Assembly (NCBI GenBank): GCA_951799425.1
Contig: OX637399.1
Location: 35,809,701 to 35,873,700 of the forward strand
Length of the DNA stretch: 64,000 nt
Direction: 5' to 3'
Source of the DNA: Ilex aquifolium
Lineage: Eukaryota; Streptophyta; Magnoliopsida; Aquifoliales; Aquifoliaceae
Under the pieces are notes generated by a model. It did no database searches. It saw only the letters and a program-made list of their open reading frames with translations, and was not told where the DNA came from. The position numbers and the translations under genes are program-made. This document shows, in pieces, positions 22,775-36,453 of the stretch; position 1 is the first letter of the stretch; every line of letters begins with the position of its first letter.

Positions 22775-25700
22775 GTGGAGGGGAATGGCCAACTATACCA
22801 AACTTCCATCACAGTTTCGAACTTGTTAGAAGATGAATCACCAATTTTGATCTCAATATATTGGTTAGGGTTTCAAGTTCTCTTTGCAATGCCGCAAGAA
22901 TTAGCTCAATCCGAGTTCGGGAGAAAAAGTTATGTCGGATATAATATTTCATTTTAAAGGAGGACTACTTATTACACAAAACTTGCGTTACAATAGAGCC
23001 CATGCTAGAGGTTTTTTCATGACTTTTGATGTGAATAAAATGGTTAGGGATTGAAGAATTCTTTACAATGCCGCAAGAATCATCTTAATCAGAGACCGGA
23101 GCAAAAAGTTATGTCAGAAATACTGAAGATTGGGAAATTACTTTTTTTTGCCTTGTGGAGGGGAATGGCCAACTATACCAAACTTCCATCACAGTTTCGA
23201 ACTTGTTAGAAGATGAATCACCAATTTTGATCTCAATATATTGGTTAGGGTTTCAAGTTCTCTTTGCAATGCCGCAAGAATTAGCTCAATCCGAGTTCGG
23301 GAGAAACAGTTATGTCGGATATAATATTTCATTTTAAAGGAGGACTACTTATTACACAAAACTTGCGTTACAATAGAGTCCATGCTAGAGGTTTTTTCAT
23401 GACTTTTGATGTGAATAAAATGGTTAGGGATTGAAGAATTCTTTACAATGCCGCAAAAATCATCTTAATCAGAGACCGGAGCAAAAAGTTATGTCAGAAA
23501 TACTGAAGATTGGGAAATTACTTTTTTTTGCCTTGTGGAGGGGAATGGCCAACTATACCAAACTTCCATCACAATTTCGAACTTGTTAGAAGATGAATCA
23601 CCAATTTTGATCTGAATATATTTGTTAGGGTTTCAAGTTCTCTTTGCAATGCCGTAAGTATTAGCTCAATCCGAGTTCGGGAGAAAGAGTTATGTCGGAT
23701 ATAATATTTCATTTTAAAGGAGGACTACTTATTACACAAAACTTGCGTTACAATAGAGTCCATGCTAGAGGATTTTTCATGACTTTTGATGTGAATAAAA
23801 TGGTTAGGGATTGAAGAATTCTTTACAATGCCGCAAGAATCATCTTAATCAGAGACCGGAGCAAAAAGTTATGTCAGAAATACAGAAGATTGGGAAATTA
23901 CTTTTTTTTACCTTGTGGAGGGGAATGGCCATCTATACCAAACTTCCATCACAGTTTCGAACTTGTTAGAAGATGAATCACCAATTTTGATCTAATATAT
24001 TGGTTAGGGTTTCAAGTTCTCTTTGCAATGCCGCAAGAATTAGCTCAATCCGTGTTCGGGAGAAAGAGTTATGTCGGATATAATATTTCATTTTAAAGGA
24101 GGACTACTTATTACACAAAACTTGCGTTACAATAGAGTCCATGCTAGAGGTTTTTTCATGACTTTTGATGTGAATAAAATGGTTAGGGATTGAAGAATTC
24201 TTTACAATGCCGCAAGAATCATCTTAATCAGAGACCGGAGCAAAAAGTTATGTCAGAAATACTGAAGATTGGGAAATTACTTTTTTTTGCCTTGTGGAGG
24301 GGAATGGCCAACTATACCAAACTTCCATCACAATTTCGAACTTGTTAGAAGATGAATCACCAATTTTGATCTGAATATATTTGTTAGGGTTTCAAGTTCT
24401 CTTTGCAATGCCGTAAGTATTAGCTCAATACGAGTTCGGGAGAAAGAGTTATGTCGGATATAATATTTCATTTTAAAGGAGGACTACTTATTACACAAAA
24501 CTTGCGTTACAATAGAGTCCATGCTAGAGGTTTTTTCATGACTTTTGATGTGAATAAAATGGTTAGGGATTGAAGAATTCTTTACAATACCGCAAGAATC
24601 ATCTTAATCAGAGACCGGAGCAAAAAATTATGTCAGAAATACTGAAGATTGGGAAATTACTTTTTTTTGCCTTGTGGAGGGGAATGGCCAACTATACCAA
24701 ACTTCCATCACAGTTTCGAACTTGTTAGAAGATGAATCACCAATTTTGATCTCAATATATTGGTTAGTGATTCAAGTTCTCTTTGCAATGCCGCAAGAAT
24801 TAGCTCAATCCGAGTTCGGGAGAAAGAGTTATGTCGGATATAATATTTCATTTTAAAGGAGGACTACTTATTACACAAAACTTGCGTTACAATAGAGTCC
24901 ATGCTAGAGGATTTTTCATGACTTTTGATGTGAATAAAATGGTTAGGGATTGAAGAATTATTTACAATGCCGCCAGAATCATCTTAATCAGAGACCGGAG
25001 CAAAAAGTTATGTCAGAAATACTGAAGATTGGGAAATTACTTTTTTTTACCTTGTGGAGGGGAATGGCCAACTATACCAAACTTCCATCACAGTTTCGAA
25101 CTTGTTAGAAGATGAATCACCAATTTTGATCTCAATATATTGGTTAGGGTTTCAAGTTCTCTTTGCAATGCCGCAAGAATTAGCTCAATCCGAGTTCGGG
25201 AGAAAAAATTATGTCGGATATAATATTTCATTTTAAAGGAGGACTACTTATTACACAAAACTTGCGTTACAATAGAGCCCATGCTAGAGGTTTTTTCATG
25301 ACTTTTGATGTGAATAAAATGGTTAGGGATTGAAGAATTCTTTACAATGCCGCAAGAATCATCTTAATCAGAGACCGGAGCAAAAAGTTATGTCAGAAAT
25401 ACTGAAGATTGGGAAATTACTTTTTTTTGCCTTGTGGAGGGGAATGGCCAACTATACCAAACTTCCATCACAATTTCGAACTTGTTAGAAGATGTATCAC
25501 CAATTTTGATCTGAATATATTTGTTAGGGTTTCAAGTTCTCTTTGCAATGCCGTAAGTATTAGCTCAATCCGAGTTCGGGAGAAAGAGTTATGTCGGATA
25601 TAATATTTCATTTTAAAGGAGGACTACTTATTACACAAAACTTGCGTTACAATAGAGTCCATGCTAGAGGATTTTTCATGACTTTTGATGTGAATAAAAT

Positions 25701-25813
25701 GGTTAGGGATTGAAGAATTCTTTACAATGCCGCAAGAATCATCTTAATCAGAGACCGGAGCAAAAAGTTATGTCAGAAATACTGAAGATTGGGAAATTAC
25801 TTTTTTTTACCTT
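22775..25813. repeat. 8-monomer HOR (A-A2-B-AH-B-C'-A-Bt), 3039 bp
   Basis: Same order as 4915-7954, about 18 kb away. AH at 23915 has the one-base loss. The next B (24294) has ACGAG and ACAATACC, as in the left copy. The C-like monomer at 24674 keeps TTAGTGATTC but has an A-type CACAGTTTCG in place of CAAGGTTTCG. Private changes are GAATTA for GAATTC at 24960, CCGCCAG at about 24975 and AAAAAATT at 25204-25211. Confidence 0.88.
23915..24293. repeat. Monomer with a 1-bp deletion (379 bp)
   Basis: This AH monomer reads TGATCTAATATAT where all others read TGATCTCAATATAT or the B, D and GTAT variants of it. One C is missing at about 23994, and every downstream monomer is shifted by one base relative to a strict 380-bp grid. 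It also has CCGTGTTCGG for CCGAGTTCGG at about 24053. It is one of only two length-variant monomers in the window. Confidence 0.93.
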
Positions 25814-26953
25814 GTGGCGGGGAATGGCCAACTATACCAAACTTCCATCACAGTTTCGAACTTGTTAGAAGATGAATCACCAATTTTGATCTCAATATAT
25901 TGGTTAGGGTTTCAAGTTCTCTTTGCAATGCCGCAAGAATTAGCTCAATCCGAGTTCGGGAGAAAAAGTTATGTCGGATATAATATTTCATTTTAAAGGA
26001 GGACTACTTATTACACAAAACTTGCGTTACAATAGAGCCCATGCTAGAGGTTTTTTCATGACTTTTGATGTGAATAAAATGGTTAGGGATTGAAGAATTC
26101 TTTACAATGCCGCAAGAATCATCTTAATCAGAGACCGGAGCAAAAAGTTATGTCAGAAATACTGAAGATTGGGAAATTACTTTTTTTTGCCTTGTGGAGG
26201 GGAATGGCCAACTATACCAAACTTCCATCACAGTTTCGAACTTGTTAGAAGATGAATCACCAATTTTGATCTCAATATATTGGTTAGGGTTTCAAGTTCT
26301 TTTTGCAATGCCGCAAGAATTAGCTCAATCCGAGTTCGGGAGAAAGAGTTATGTCGGATATAATATTTCATTTTAAAGGAAGACTACTTATTACACAAAA
26401 CTTGCGTTACAATAGAGTCCATGCTAGAGGTTTTTTCATGACTTTTGATGTGAATAAAATGGTTAGGGATTGAAGAATTCTTTACAATGCCGCAAGAATC
26501 ATCTTAATCAGAGACCGGAGCAAAAAGTTATGTCAGAAATACTGAAGATTGGGAAATTACTTTTTTTTGCCTTGTGGAGGGGAATGGCCAACTATACCAA
26601 ACTTCCATCACAATTTCGAACTTGTTAGAAGATGAATCACCAATTTTGATCTGAATATATTTGTTAGGGTTTCAAGTTCTCTTTGCAATGCCGTAAGTAT
26701 TAGCTCAATCCGAGTTCGGGAGAAAGAGTTATGTCGGATATAATATTTCATTTTAAAGGAGGACTACTTATTACACAAAACTTGCGTTACAATAGAGTCC
26801 ATGCTAGAGGATTTTTCATGACTTTTGATGTGAATAAAATGGTTAGGGATTGAAGAATTCTTTACAATGCCGCAAGAATCATCTTAATCAGAGACCGGAG
26901 CAAAAAGTTATGTCAGAAATACTGAAGATTGGGAAATTACTTTTTTTTACCTT
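25814..26953. repeat. 3-monomer unit copy 1 (AM-At-B), 1140 bp
   Basis: First appearance of AM (GTGGCGG, C5) and of At (GTTCTTTTTGC, T108), both characteristic of the right part of the window. The At copy has a private AGGAAGACT at about 26378. The next 1140 bases repeat the same order. Confidence 0.88.
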
Positions 26954-28093
26954 GTGGCGGGGAATGGCCAACTATACCAAACTTCCATCACAGTTTCGAA
27001 CTTGTTAGAAGATGAATCACCAATTTTGATCTCAATATATTGGTTAGGGTTTCAAGTTCTCTTTGCAATGCCGCAAGAATTAGCTCAATCCGAGTTCGGG
27101 AGAAAAAGTTATGTCGGATATAATATTTCATTTTAAAGGAGGACTACTTATTACACAAAACTTGCGTTACAATAGAGCCCATGCTAGAGGTTTTTTCATG
27201 ACTTTTGATGTGAATAAAATGGTTAGGGATTGAAGAATTCTTTACAATGCCGCAAGAATCATCTTAATCAGAGACCGGAGCAAAAAGTTATGTCAGAAAT
27301 ACTGAAGATTGGGAAATTACTTTTTTTTGCCTTGTGGAGGGGAATGGCCAACTATACCAAACTTCCATCACAGTTTCGAACTTGTTAGAAGATGAATCAC
27401 CAATTTTGATCTCAATATATTGGTTAGGGTTTCAAGTTCTTTTTGCAATGCCGCAAGAATTAGCTCAATCCGAGTTCGGGAGAAAGAGTTATGTCGGATA
27501 TAATATTTCATTTTAAAGGAGGACTACTTATTACACAAAACTTGCGTTACAATAGAGTCCATGCTAGAGGTTTTTTCATGACTTTTGATGTGAATAAAAT
27601 GGTTAGGGATTGAAGAATTCTTTACAATGCCGCAAGAATCATCTTAATCAGAGACCGGAGCAAAAAGTTATGTCAGAAATACTGAAGATTGGGAAATTAC
27701 TTTTTTTTGCCTTGTGGAGGGGAATGGCCAACTATACCAAACTTCCATCACAATTTCGAACTTGTTAGAAGATGAATCACCAATTTTGATCTGAATATAT
27801 TTGTTAGGGTTTCAAGTTCTCTTTGCAATGCCGTAAGTATTAGCTCAATCCGAGTTCGGGAGAAAGAGTTATGTCGGATATAATATTTCATTTTAAAGGA
27901 GGACTACTTATTACACAAAACTTGCGTTACAATAGAGTCCATGCTAGAGGATTTTTCATGACTTTTGATGTGAATAAAATGGTTAGGGATTGAAGAATTC
28001 TTTACAATGCCGCAAGATTCATCTTAATCAGAGACCGGAGCAAAAAATTATGTCAGAAATACTGAAGATTGGGAAATTACTTTTTTTTGCCTT
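26954..28093. repeat. 3-monomer unit copy 2 (AM-At-B), 1140 bp
   Basis: Tandem repeat of 25814-26953. It ends with a B whose second half has CGCAAGATTC (about 28018) and A334 (AAAAAATTA), and it leads into a C monomer. The resulting AM-At-B-C order is also the first half of the 8-monomer HOR of domain IV. Confidence 0.88.
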
Positions 28094-29613
28094 GTGGAGG
28101 GGAATGGCCAACTATACCAAACTTCCATCAAGGTTTCGAACTTGTGAGAAGATGAATCACCAATTTTGATCTCAATATATTGGTTAGTGATTCAAGTTCT
28201 CTTTGCAATGCCGCAAGAATTAGCTCAATCCGAGTTCGGGAGAAAGAGTTATGTCGGATATAATATTTCATTTTAAAGGAGGACTACTTATTACACAAAA
28301 CTTGCGTTACAATAGAGTCCATGCTAGAGGATTTTTCATGACTTTTGATGTCAATAAAATGGTTAGGGATTGAAGAATTCTTTACAATGCCGCAAGAATC
28401 ATCTTAATCAGAGACCGGAGCAAAAAGTTATGTCAGAAATACTGAAGATTGGGAAATTACTTTTTTTTACCTTGTGGAGGGGAATGGCCAACTATACCAA
28501 ACTTCCATCACAGTTTTGAACTTGTTAGAAGATGAATCACCAATTTTGATCTCAATATATTGGTTAGGGTTTCAAGTTCTCTTTGCAATGCCGCAAGAAT
28601 TAGCTCAATCCGAGTTCGGGAGAAAAAGTTATGTCGGATATAATATTTCATTTTAAAGGAGGACTACTTATTACACAAAACTTGCGTTACAATAGAGCCC
28701 ATGCTAGAGGTTTTTTCATGACTTTTGATGTGAATAAAATGGTTAGGGATTGAAGAATTCTTTACAATGCCGCAAGAATCATCTTAATCAGAGACCGGAG
28801 CAAAAAGTTATGTCAGAAATACTGAAGATTGGGAAATTACTTTTTTTTGCCTTGTGGAGGGGAATGGCCAACTATACCAAACTTCCATCACAGTTTCGAA
28901 CTTGTTAGAAGATGAATCACCAATTTTGATCTCAATATATTGGTTAGGGTTTCAAGTTCTCTTTGCAATGCCGCAAGAATTAGCTCAATCCGAGTTCGGG
29001 AGAAACAGTTATGTCGGATATAATATTTCATTTTAAAGGAGGACTACTTATTACACAAAACTTGCGTTACAATAGAGTCCATGCTAGAGGATTTTTCATG
29101 ACTTTTGATGTGAATAAAATGGTTAGGGATTGAAGAATTCTTTACAATGCCGCAAGAATCATCTTAATCAGAGACCGGAGCAAAAAGTTATGTCAGAAAT
29201 ACTGAAGATTGGGAAATTACTTTTTTTTACCTTGTGGAGGGGAATGGCCAACTATACCAAACTTCCATCACAGTTTCGAACTTGTTAGAAGATGAATCAC
29301 CAATTTTGATCTCAATATATTGGTTAGGGTTTCAAGTTCTCTTTGCAATGCCGCAAGAATTAGCTCAATCCGAGTTCGGGAGAAAAAGTTATGTCGGATA
29401 TAATATTTCATTTTAAAGGAGGACTACTTATTACACAAAACTTGCGTTACAATAGAGTCCATGCTAGAGGATTATTCATGACTTTTGATGTGAATAAAAT
29501 GGTTAGGGATTGAAGAATTCTTTACAATGCCGCAAGATTCATCTTAATCAGAGACCGGAGCAAAAAATTATGTCAGAAATACTGAAGATTGGGAAATTAC
29601 TTTTTTTTGCCTT
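28094..29613. repeat. 4-monomer unit copy 1 (C-A-A2like-A), 1520 bp
   Basis: The C monomer has a G at position 53 (CTTGTGAGAAG), which closes the incidental frame with TGA. The next A has CAGTTTTGAA (C to T at 28517, a CpG change). The third monomer (28854) is the only copy right of 25 kb with C153. The last monomer ends with CGCAAGATTC and AAAAAATTA again. Confidence 0.82.
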
Positions 29614-30373
29614 GTGGAGGGGAATGGCCAACTATACCAAACTTCCATCAAGGTTTCGAACTTGTGAGAAGATGAATCACCAATTTTGATCTCAATATAT
29701 TGGTTAGTGATTCAAGTTCTCTTTGCAATGCCGCAAGAATTAGCTCAATCCGAGTTCGGGAGAAAGAGTTATGTCGGATATAATATTTCATTTTAAAGGA
29801 GGACTACTTATTACACAAAACTTGCGTTACAATAGAGTCCATGCTAGAGGATTTTTCATGACTTTTGATGTGAATAAAATGGTTAGGGATTGAAGAATTC
29901 TTTACAATGCCGCAAGAATCATCTTAATCAGAGACCGGAGCAAAAAGTTATGTCAGAAATACTGAAGATTGGGAAATTACTTTTTTTTACCTTGTGGAGG
30001 GGAATGGCCAACTATACCAAACTTCCATCACAGTTTTGAACTTGTTAGAAGATGAATCACCAATTTTGATCTCAATATATTGGTTAGGGTTTCAAGTTCT
30101 CTTTGCAATGCCGCAAGAATTAGCTCAATCCGAGTTCGGGAGAAAAAGTTATGTCGGATATAATATTTCATTTTAAAGGAGGACTACTTATTACACAAAA
30201 CTTGCGTTACAATAGAGCCCATGCTAGAGGATTTTTCATGACTTTTGATGTGAATAAAATGGTTAGGGATTGAAGAATTCTTTACAATGCCGCAAGAATC
30301 ATCTTAATCAGAGACCGGAGCAAAAAGTTATGTCAGAAATACTGAAGATTGGGAAATTACTTTTTTTTGCCTT
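29614..30373. repeat. Partial copy 2 of the 1520-bp unit (C-A)
   Basis: Repeats the first two monomers of 28094-29613, including CTTGTGAGAAG and the C to T change at 30037. The shared markers begin in the second half of the preceding monomer (CGCAAGATTC), so the duplicated tract starts before the monomer boundary. After 30373 the order changes. Confidence 0.82.
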
Positions 30374-33300
30374 GTGGAGGGGAATGGCCAACTATACCAA
30401 ACTTCCATCACAATTTCGAACTTGTTAGAAGATGAATCACCAATTTTGATCTGAATATATTGGTTAGGGTTTCAAGTTCTCTTTGCAATGCCGTAAGTAT
30501 TAGCTCAATCCGAGTTCGGGAGAAAGAGTTATGTCGGATATAATATTTCATTTTAAAGGAGGACTACTTATTACACAAAACTTGCGTTACAATAGAGTCC
30601 ATGCTAGAGGATTTTTCATGACTTTTGATGTGAATAAAATGGTTAGGGATTGAAGAATTCTTTACAATGCCGCAAGAATCATCTTAATCAGAGACCGGAG
30701 CAAAAAATTATGTCAGAAATACTGAAGATTGGGAAATTACTTTTTTTTGCCTTGTGGAGGGGAATGGCCAACTATACCAAACTTCCATCACAGTTTCGAA
30801 CTTGTTAGAAGATGAATCACCAATTTTGATCTCAATATATTGGTTAGTGATTCAAGTTCTCTTTGCAATGCCGCAAGAATTAGCTCAATCCGAGTTCGGG
30901 AGAAAGAGTTATGTCGGATATAATATTTCATTTTAAAGGAGGACTACTTATTACACAAAACTTGCGTTACAATAGAGTCCATGCTAGAGGATTTTTCATG
31001 ACTTTTGATGTGAATAAAATGGTTAGGGATTGAAGAATTCTTTACAATGCCGCAAGAATCATCTTAATCAGAGACCGGAGCAAAAAGTTATGTCAGAAAT
31101 ACTGAAGATTGGGAAATTACTTTTTTTTGCCTTGTGGAGGGGAATGGCCAACTATACCAAACTTCCATCACAATTTCGAACTTGTTAGAAGATGAATCAC
31201 CAATTTTGATCTGAATGTATTTGTTAGGGTTTCAAGTTCTCTTTGCAATGCCGTAAGTATTAGCTCAATCCGAGTTCGGGAGAAAGAGTTATGTCGGATA
31301 TAATATTTCATTTTAAAGGAGGACTACTGATTACACAAAACTTGCGTTACAATAGAGTCCATGCTAGAGGATTTTTCATGACTTTTGATGTGAATAAAAT
31401 GGTTAGGGATTGAAGAATTCTTTACAATGCCGCAAGAATCATCTTAATCAGAGACCGGAGCAAAAAGTTATGTCAGAAATACTGAAGATTGGGAAATTAC
31501 TTTTTTTTGCCTTGTGGAGGGGAATGGCCAACTATACCAAACTTCCATCACAATTTCAAACTTGTTAGAAGATGAATCACCAATTTTGATCTCAATATAT
31601 TGGTTAGGGTTTCAAGTTCTCTTTGCAATGCCGCAAGAATTAGCTCAATCCGAGTTCGGGAGAAAAAGTTACGTCGGATATAATATTTCATTTTAAAGGA
31701 GGACTACTTATTACACAAAACTTGCGTTACAATAGAGCCCATGCTAGAGGTTTTTTCATGACTTTTGATGTGAATAAAATGGTTAGGGATTGAAGAATCC
31801 TTTACAATGCCGCAAGAATCATCTTAATCAGAGACCGGAGCAAAAAGTTATGTCAGAAATACTAAAGATTGGGAAATTACTTTTTTTTGCCTTGTGGAGG
31901 GAAATGGCCAACTATACCAAACTTCCATCACAATTTCGAAATTGTTAGAAGATGAATCACCAATTTTGATCTCAAAATATTGGTTAGGATTTCAAGTTCT
32001 CTTTGCAATGCCGCAAGAATTAGCTCAATCCGAGTTCGGGAGAAAGAGTTATGTCGGATATAATATTTCATTTTAAAGGAGGACTACTTATTACACAAAA
32101 CTTGCATTACAATAGAGCCCATGCTAGAGGTTTTTTCATGACTTTTGATGTGAATAAAATGGTTAGGGATTGAAGAATTCTTTACAATGCCGTAAGAATC
32201 ATCTTAATCAGAGACCGGAGCAAAAAGTTATGTCAGAAATACTGAAGATTGGGAAATTACTTTTTTTTGCCTTGTGGAGGGGAATGGCCAACTATACCAA
32301 ACTTCCATCACAGTTTCGAACTTGTTAGAAGATGAATCACCAATTTTGATCTCAATATATTGGTTAGGGTTTCAATTTCTTTTTGCAATGCCGCAAGAAT
32401 TAGCTCAATCCGAGTTCGGGAGAAAGAGTTATGTCGGATATAATATTTCATTTTAAAGGAGGACTACTTATTACACAAAACTTGCGTTACAATAGAGTCC
32501 ATGCTAGAGGTTTTTTCATGACTTTTGATGTGAATAAAATGGTTAGGGATTGAAGAATTCTTTACAATGCCGCAAGAATCATCTTAATCAGAGACCGGAG
32601 CAAAAAGTTATGTCAAAAATACTGAAGATTGGGAAATTACTTTTTTTTGCCTTGTGGAGGGGAATGGCCAACTATACCAAACTTCCATCACAATTTCGAA
32701 CTTGTTAGAAGATGAATCACCAATTTTGATCTGAATATATTTGTTAGGGTTTCAAGTTCTCTTTGCAATGCCGTAAGTATTAGCTCAATCCGAGTTCGGG
32801 AGAAAGAGTTATGTCGGATATAATATTTCATTTTAAAGGAGGACTACTTATTACACAAAACTTGCGTTACAATAGAGTCCATACTAGAGGATTTTTAATG
32901 ACTTTTGATGTGAATAAAATGGTTAGGGATTGAAGAATTCTTTACAATGCCGCAAGAATCATCTTAATCAGAGACCGGAGCAAAAAGTTATGTCAGAAAT
33001 ACTGAAGATTGGGAAATTACTTTTTTTTGCCTTGTGGAGGGGAATGGCCAACTATACCAAACTTCCATCACAGTTTAGAACTTGTTAGAAGATGAATCAC
33101 CAATTTTGATCTGAATATATTGGTTAGGGTTTCAAGTTCTCTTTGCAATGCCGCAAGAATTAGCTCAATCCGAGTTCGGGAGAAAGAGTTATGTCGGATA
33201 TAATATTTCATTTTAAAGGAGGACTACTTATTACACAAAACTTGCGTTACAATAGAGTCCATGCTAGAGGATTTTTCATGACTTTTGATGTGAATAAAAT

Positions 33301-33413
33301 GGTTAGGGATTGAAGAATTCTTTACAATGCCGCAAGAATCATCTTAATCAGAGACCGGAGCAAAAAATTATGTCAGAAAAACTGAAGATTGGGAAATTAC
33401 TTTTTTTTGCCTT
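30374..33413. repeat. 8-monomer HOR of domain III, copy 1 (B-C'-B-A'-D-At-B-E), 3040 bp
   Basis: Monomers start at 30374, 30754, 31134, 31514, 31894, 32274, 32654 and 33034. Markers are GAATGTATTT and CTACTGATT in the second B, TTTCAAAC and TACGTCGG in A', GAAATGG, AAATTG and CAAAATATTGG in D, CAATTTCTTTTTGC in At, ATACTAGAGG and TTTTTAATGAC in the third B, and GTTTAGAAC in E. The first B is mixed: it has G80 and the TAAGTA change but keeps TTGGTTAGGG. A T to C change at 31799 removes the GAATTC site. Confidence 0.88.
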
Positions 33414-36400
33414 GTGGAGGGGAATGGCCAACTATACCAAACTTCCATCACAATTTCGAACTTGTTAGAAGATGAATCACCAATTTTGATCTGAATATAT
33501 TTGTTAGGGTTTCAAGTTCTCTTTGCAATGCCGTAAGTATTAGCTCAATCCGAGTTCGGGAGAAAGAGTTATGTCGGATATAATATTTCATTTTAAAGGA
33601 GGACTACTTATTACACAAAACTTGCGTTACAATAGAGTCCATGCTAGAGGATTTTTCATGACTTTTGATGTGAATAAAATGGTTAGGGATTGAAGAATTC
33701 TTTACAATGCCGCAAGAATCATCTTAATCAGAGACCGGAGCAAAAAATTATGTCAGAAATACTGAAGATTGGGAAATTACTTTTTTTTGCCTTGTGGAGG
33801 GGAATGGCCAACTATACCAAACTTCCATCACAGTTTCGAACTTGTTAGAAGATGAATCACCAATTTTGATCTCAATATATTGGTTAGTGATTCAAGTTCT
33901 CTTTGCAATGCCGCAAGAATTAGCTCAATCCGAGTTCGGGAGAAAGAGTTATGTCGGATATAATATTTCATTTTAAAGGAGGACTACTTATTACACAATA
34001 CTTGCGTTACAATAGAGTCCATGCTAGAGGATTTTTCATGACTTTTGATGTGAATAAAATGGTTAGGGATTGAAGAATTCTTTACAATGCCGCAAGAATC
34101 ATCTTAATCAGAGACCGGAGCAAAAAGTTATGTCAGAAATACTGAAGATTGGGAAATTACTTTTTTTTGCCTTGTGGAGGGGAATGGCCAACTATACCAA
34201 ACTTCCATCACAATTTCGAACTTGTTAGAAGATGAATCACCAATTTTGATCTGAATGTATTTGTTAGGGTTTCAAGTTCTCTTTGCAATGCCGTAAGTAT
34301 TAGCTCAATCCGAGTTCGGGAGAAAGAGTTATGTCGGATATAATATTTCATTTTAAAGGAGGACTACTGATTACACAAAACTTGTGTTACAATAGAGTCC
34401 ATGCTAGAGGATTTTTCATGACTTTTGATGTGAATAAAATGGTTAGGGATTGAAGAATTCTTTACAATGCCGCAAGAATCATCTTAATCAGAGACCGGAG
34501 CAAAAAGTTATGTCAGAAATACTGAAGATTGGGAAATTACTTTTTTTTGCCTTGTGGAGGGGAATGGCCAACTATACCAAACTTCCATCACAATTTCAAA
34601 CTTGTTAGAAGATGAATCACCAATTTTGATCTCAATATATTGGTTAGGGTTTCAAGTTCTCTTTGCAATGCCGCAAGAATTAGCTCAATCCGAGTTCGGG
34701 AGAAAAAGTTACGTCGGATATAATATTTCATTTTAAAGGAGGACTACTTATTACACAAAACTTGCGTTACAATAGAGCCCATGCTAGAGGTTTTTTCATG
34801 ACTTTTGATGTGAATAAAATGGTTAGGGATTGAAGAATTCTTTACAATGCCGCAAGAATCATCTTAATCAGAGACCGGAGCAAAAAGTTATGTCAGAAAT
34901 ACTAAAGATTGGGAAATTACTTTTTTTTGCCTTGTGGAGGGAAATGGCCAACTATACCAAACTTCCATCACAATTTCGAAATTGTTAGAAGATGAATCAC
35001 CAATTTTGATCTCAAAATATTGGTTAGGATTTCAAGTTCTCTTTGCAATGCCGCAAGAATTAGCTCAATCCGAGTTCGGGAGAAAGAGTTATGTCGGATA
35101 TAATATTTCATTTTAAAGGAGGACTACTTATTACACAAAACTTGCATTACAATAGAGCCCATGCTAGAGGTTTTTTCATGACTTTTGATGTGAATAAAAT
35201 GGTTAGGGATTGAAGAATTCTTTACAATGCCGTAAGAATCATCTTAATCAGAGACCGGAGCAAAAAGTTATGTCAGAAATACTGAAGATTGGGAAATTAC
35301 TTTTTTTTGCCTTGTGGAGGGGAATGGCCAACTATACCAAACTTCCATCACAGTTTCGAACTTGTTAGAAGATGAATCACCAATTTTGATCTCAATATAT
35401 TGGTTAGGGTTTCAATTTCTTTTTGCAATGCCGCAAGAATTAGCTCAATCCGAGTTCGGGAGAAAGAGTTATGTCGGATATAATATTTCATTTTAAAGGA
35501 GGACTACTTATTACACAAAACTTGCGTTACAATAGAGTCCATGCTAGAGGTTTTTTCATGACTTTTGATGTGAATAAAATGGTTAGGGATTGAAGAATTC
35601 TTTACAATGCCGCAAGAATCATCTTAATCAGAGACCGGAGCAAAAAGTTATGTCAAAAATACTGAAGATTGGGAAATTACTTTTTTTTGCCTTGTGGAGG
35701 GGAATGGCCAACTATACCAAACTTCCATCACAATTTCGAACTTGTTAGAAGATGAATCACCAATTTTGATCTGAATATATTTGTTAGGGTTTCAAGTTCT
35801 CTTTGCAATGCCGTAAGTATTAGCTCAATCCGAGTTCGGGAGAAAGAGTTATGTCGGATATAATATTTCATTTTAAAGGAGGACTACTTATTACACAAAA
35901 CTTGCGTTACAATAGAGTCCATACTAGAGGATTTTTAATGACTTTTGATGTGAATAAAATGGTTAGGGATTGAAGAATTCTTTACAATGCCGCAAGAATC
36001 ATCTTAATCAGAGACCGGAGCAAAAAGTTATGTCAGAAATACTGAAGATTGGGAAATTACTTTTTTTTGCCTTGTGGAGGGGAATGGCCAACTATACCAA
36101 ACTTCCATCACAGTTTAGAACTTGTTAGAAGATGAATCACCAATTTTGATCTCAATATATTGGTTAGGGTTTCAAGTTCTCTTTGCAATGCCGCAAGAAT
36201 TAGCTCAATCCGAGTTCGGGAGAAAGAGTTATGTCGGATATAATATTTCATTTTAAAGGAGGACTACTTATTACACAAAACTTGCGTTACAATAGAGTCC
36301 ATGCTAGAGGATTTTTCATGACTTTTGATGTGAATAAAATGGTTAGGGATTGAAGAATTCTTTACAATGCCGCAAGAATCATCTTAATCAGAGACCGGAG

Positions 36401-36453
36401 CAAAAAATTATGTCAGAAATACTGAAGATTGGGAAATTACTTTTTTTTGCCTT
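33414..36453. repeat. 8-monomer HOR of domain III, copy 2, 3040 bp
   Basis: Repeats 30374-33413 marker for marker at an offset of 3040 bp. I saw only a few private differences: a standard B in first place, ACACAATACTT near 34000, CTTGTGTTAC at 34385 (a CpG change) and CTCAATAT in E where copy 1 has CTGAATAT. This is a recent segmental duplication. Confidence 0.88.
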
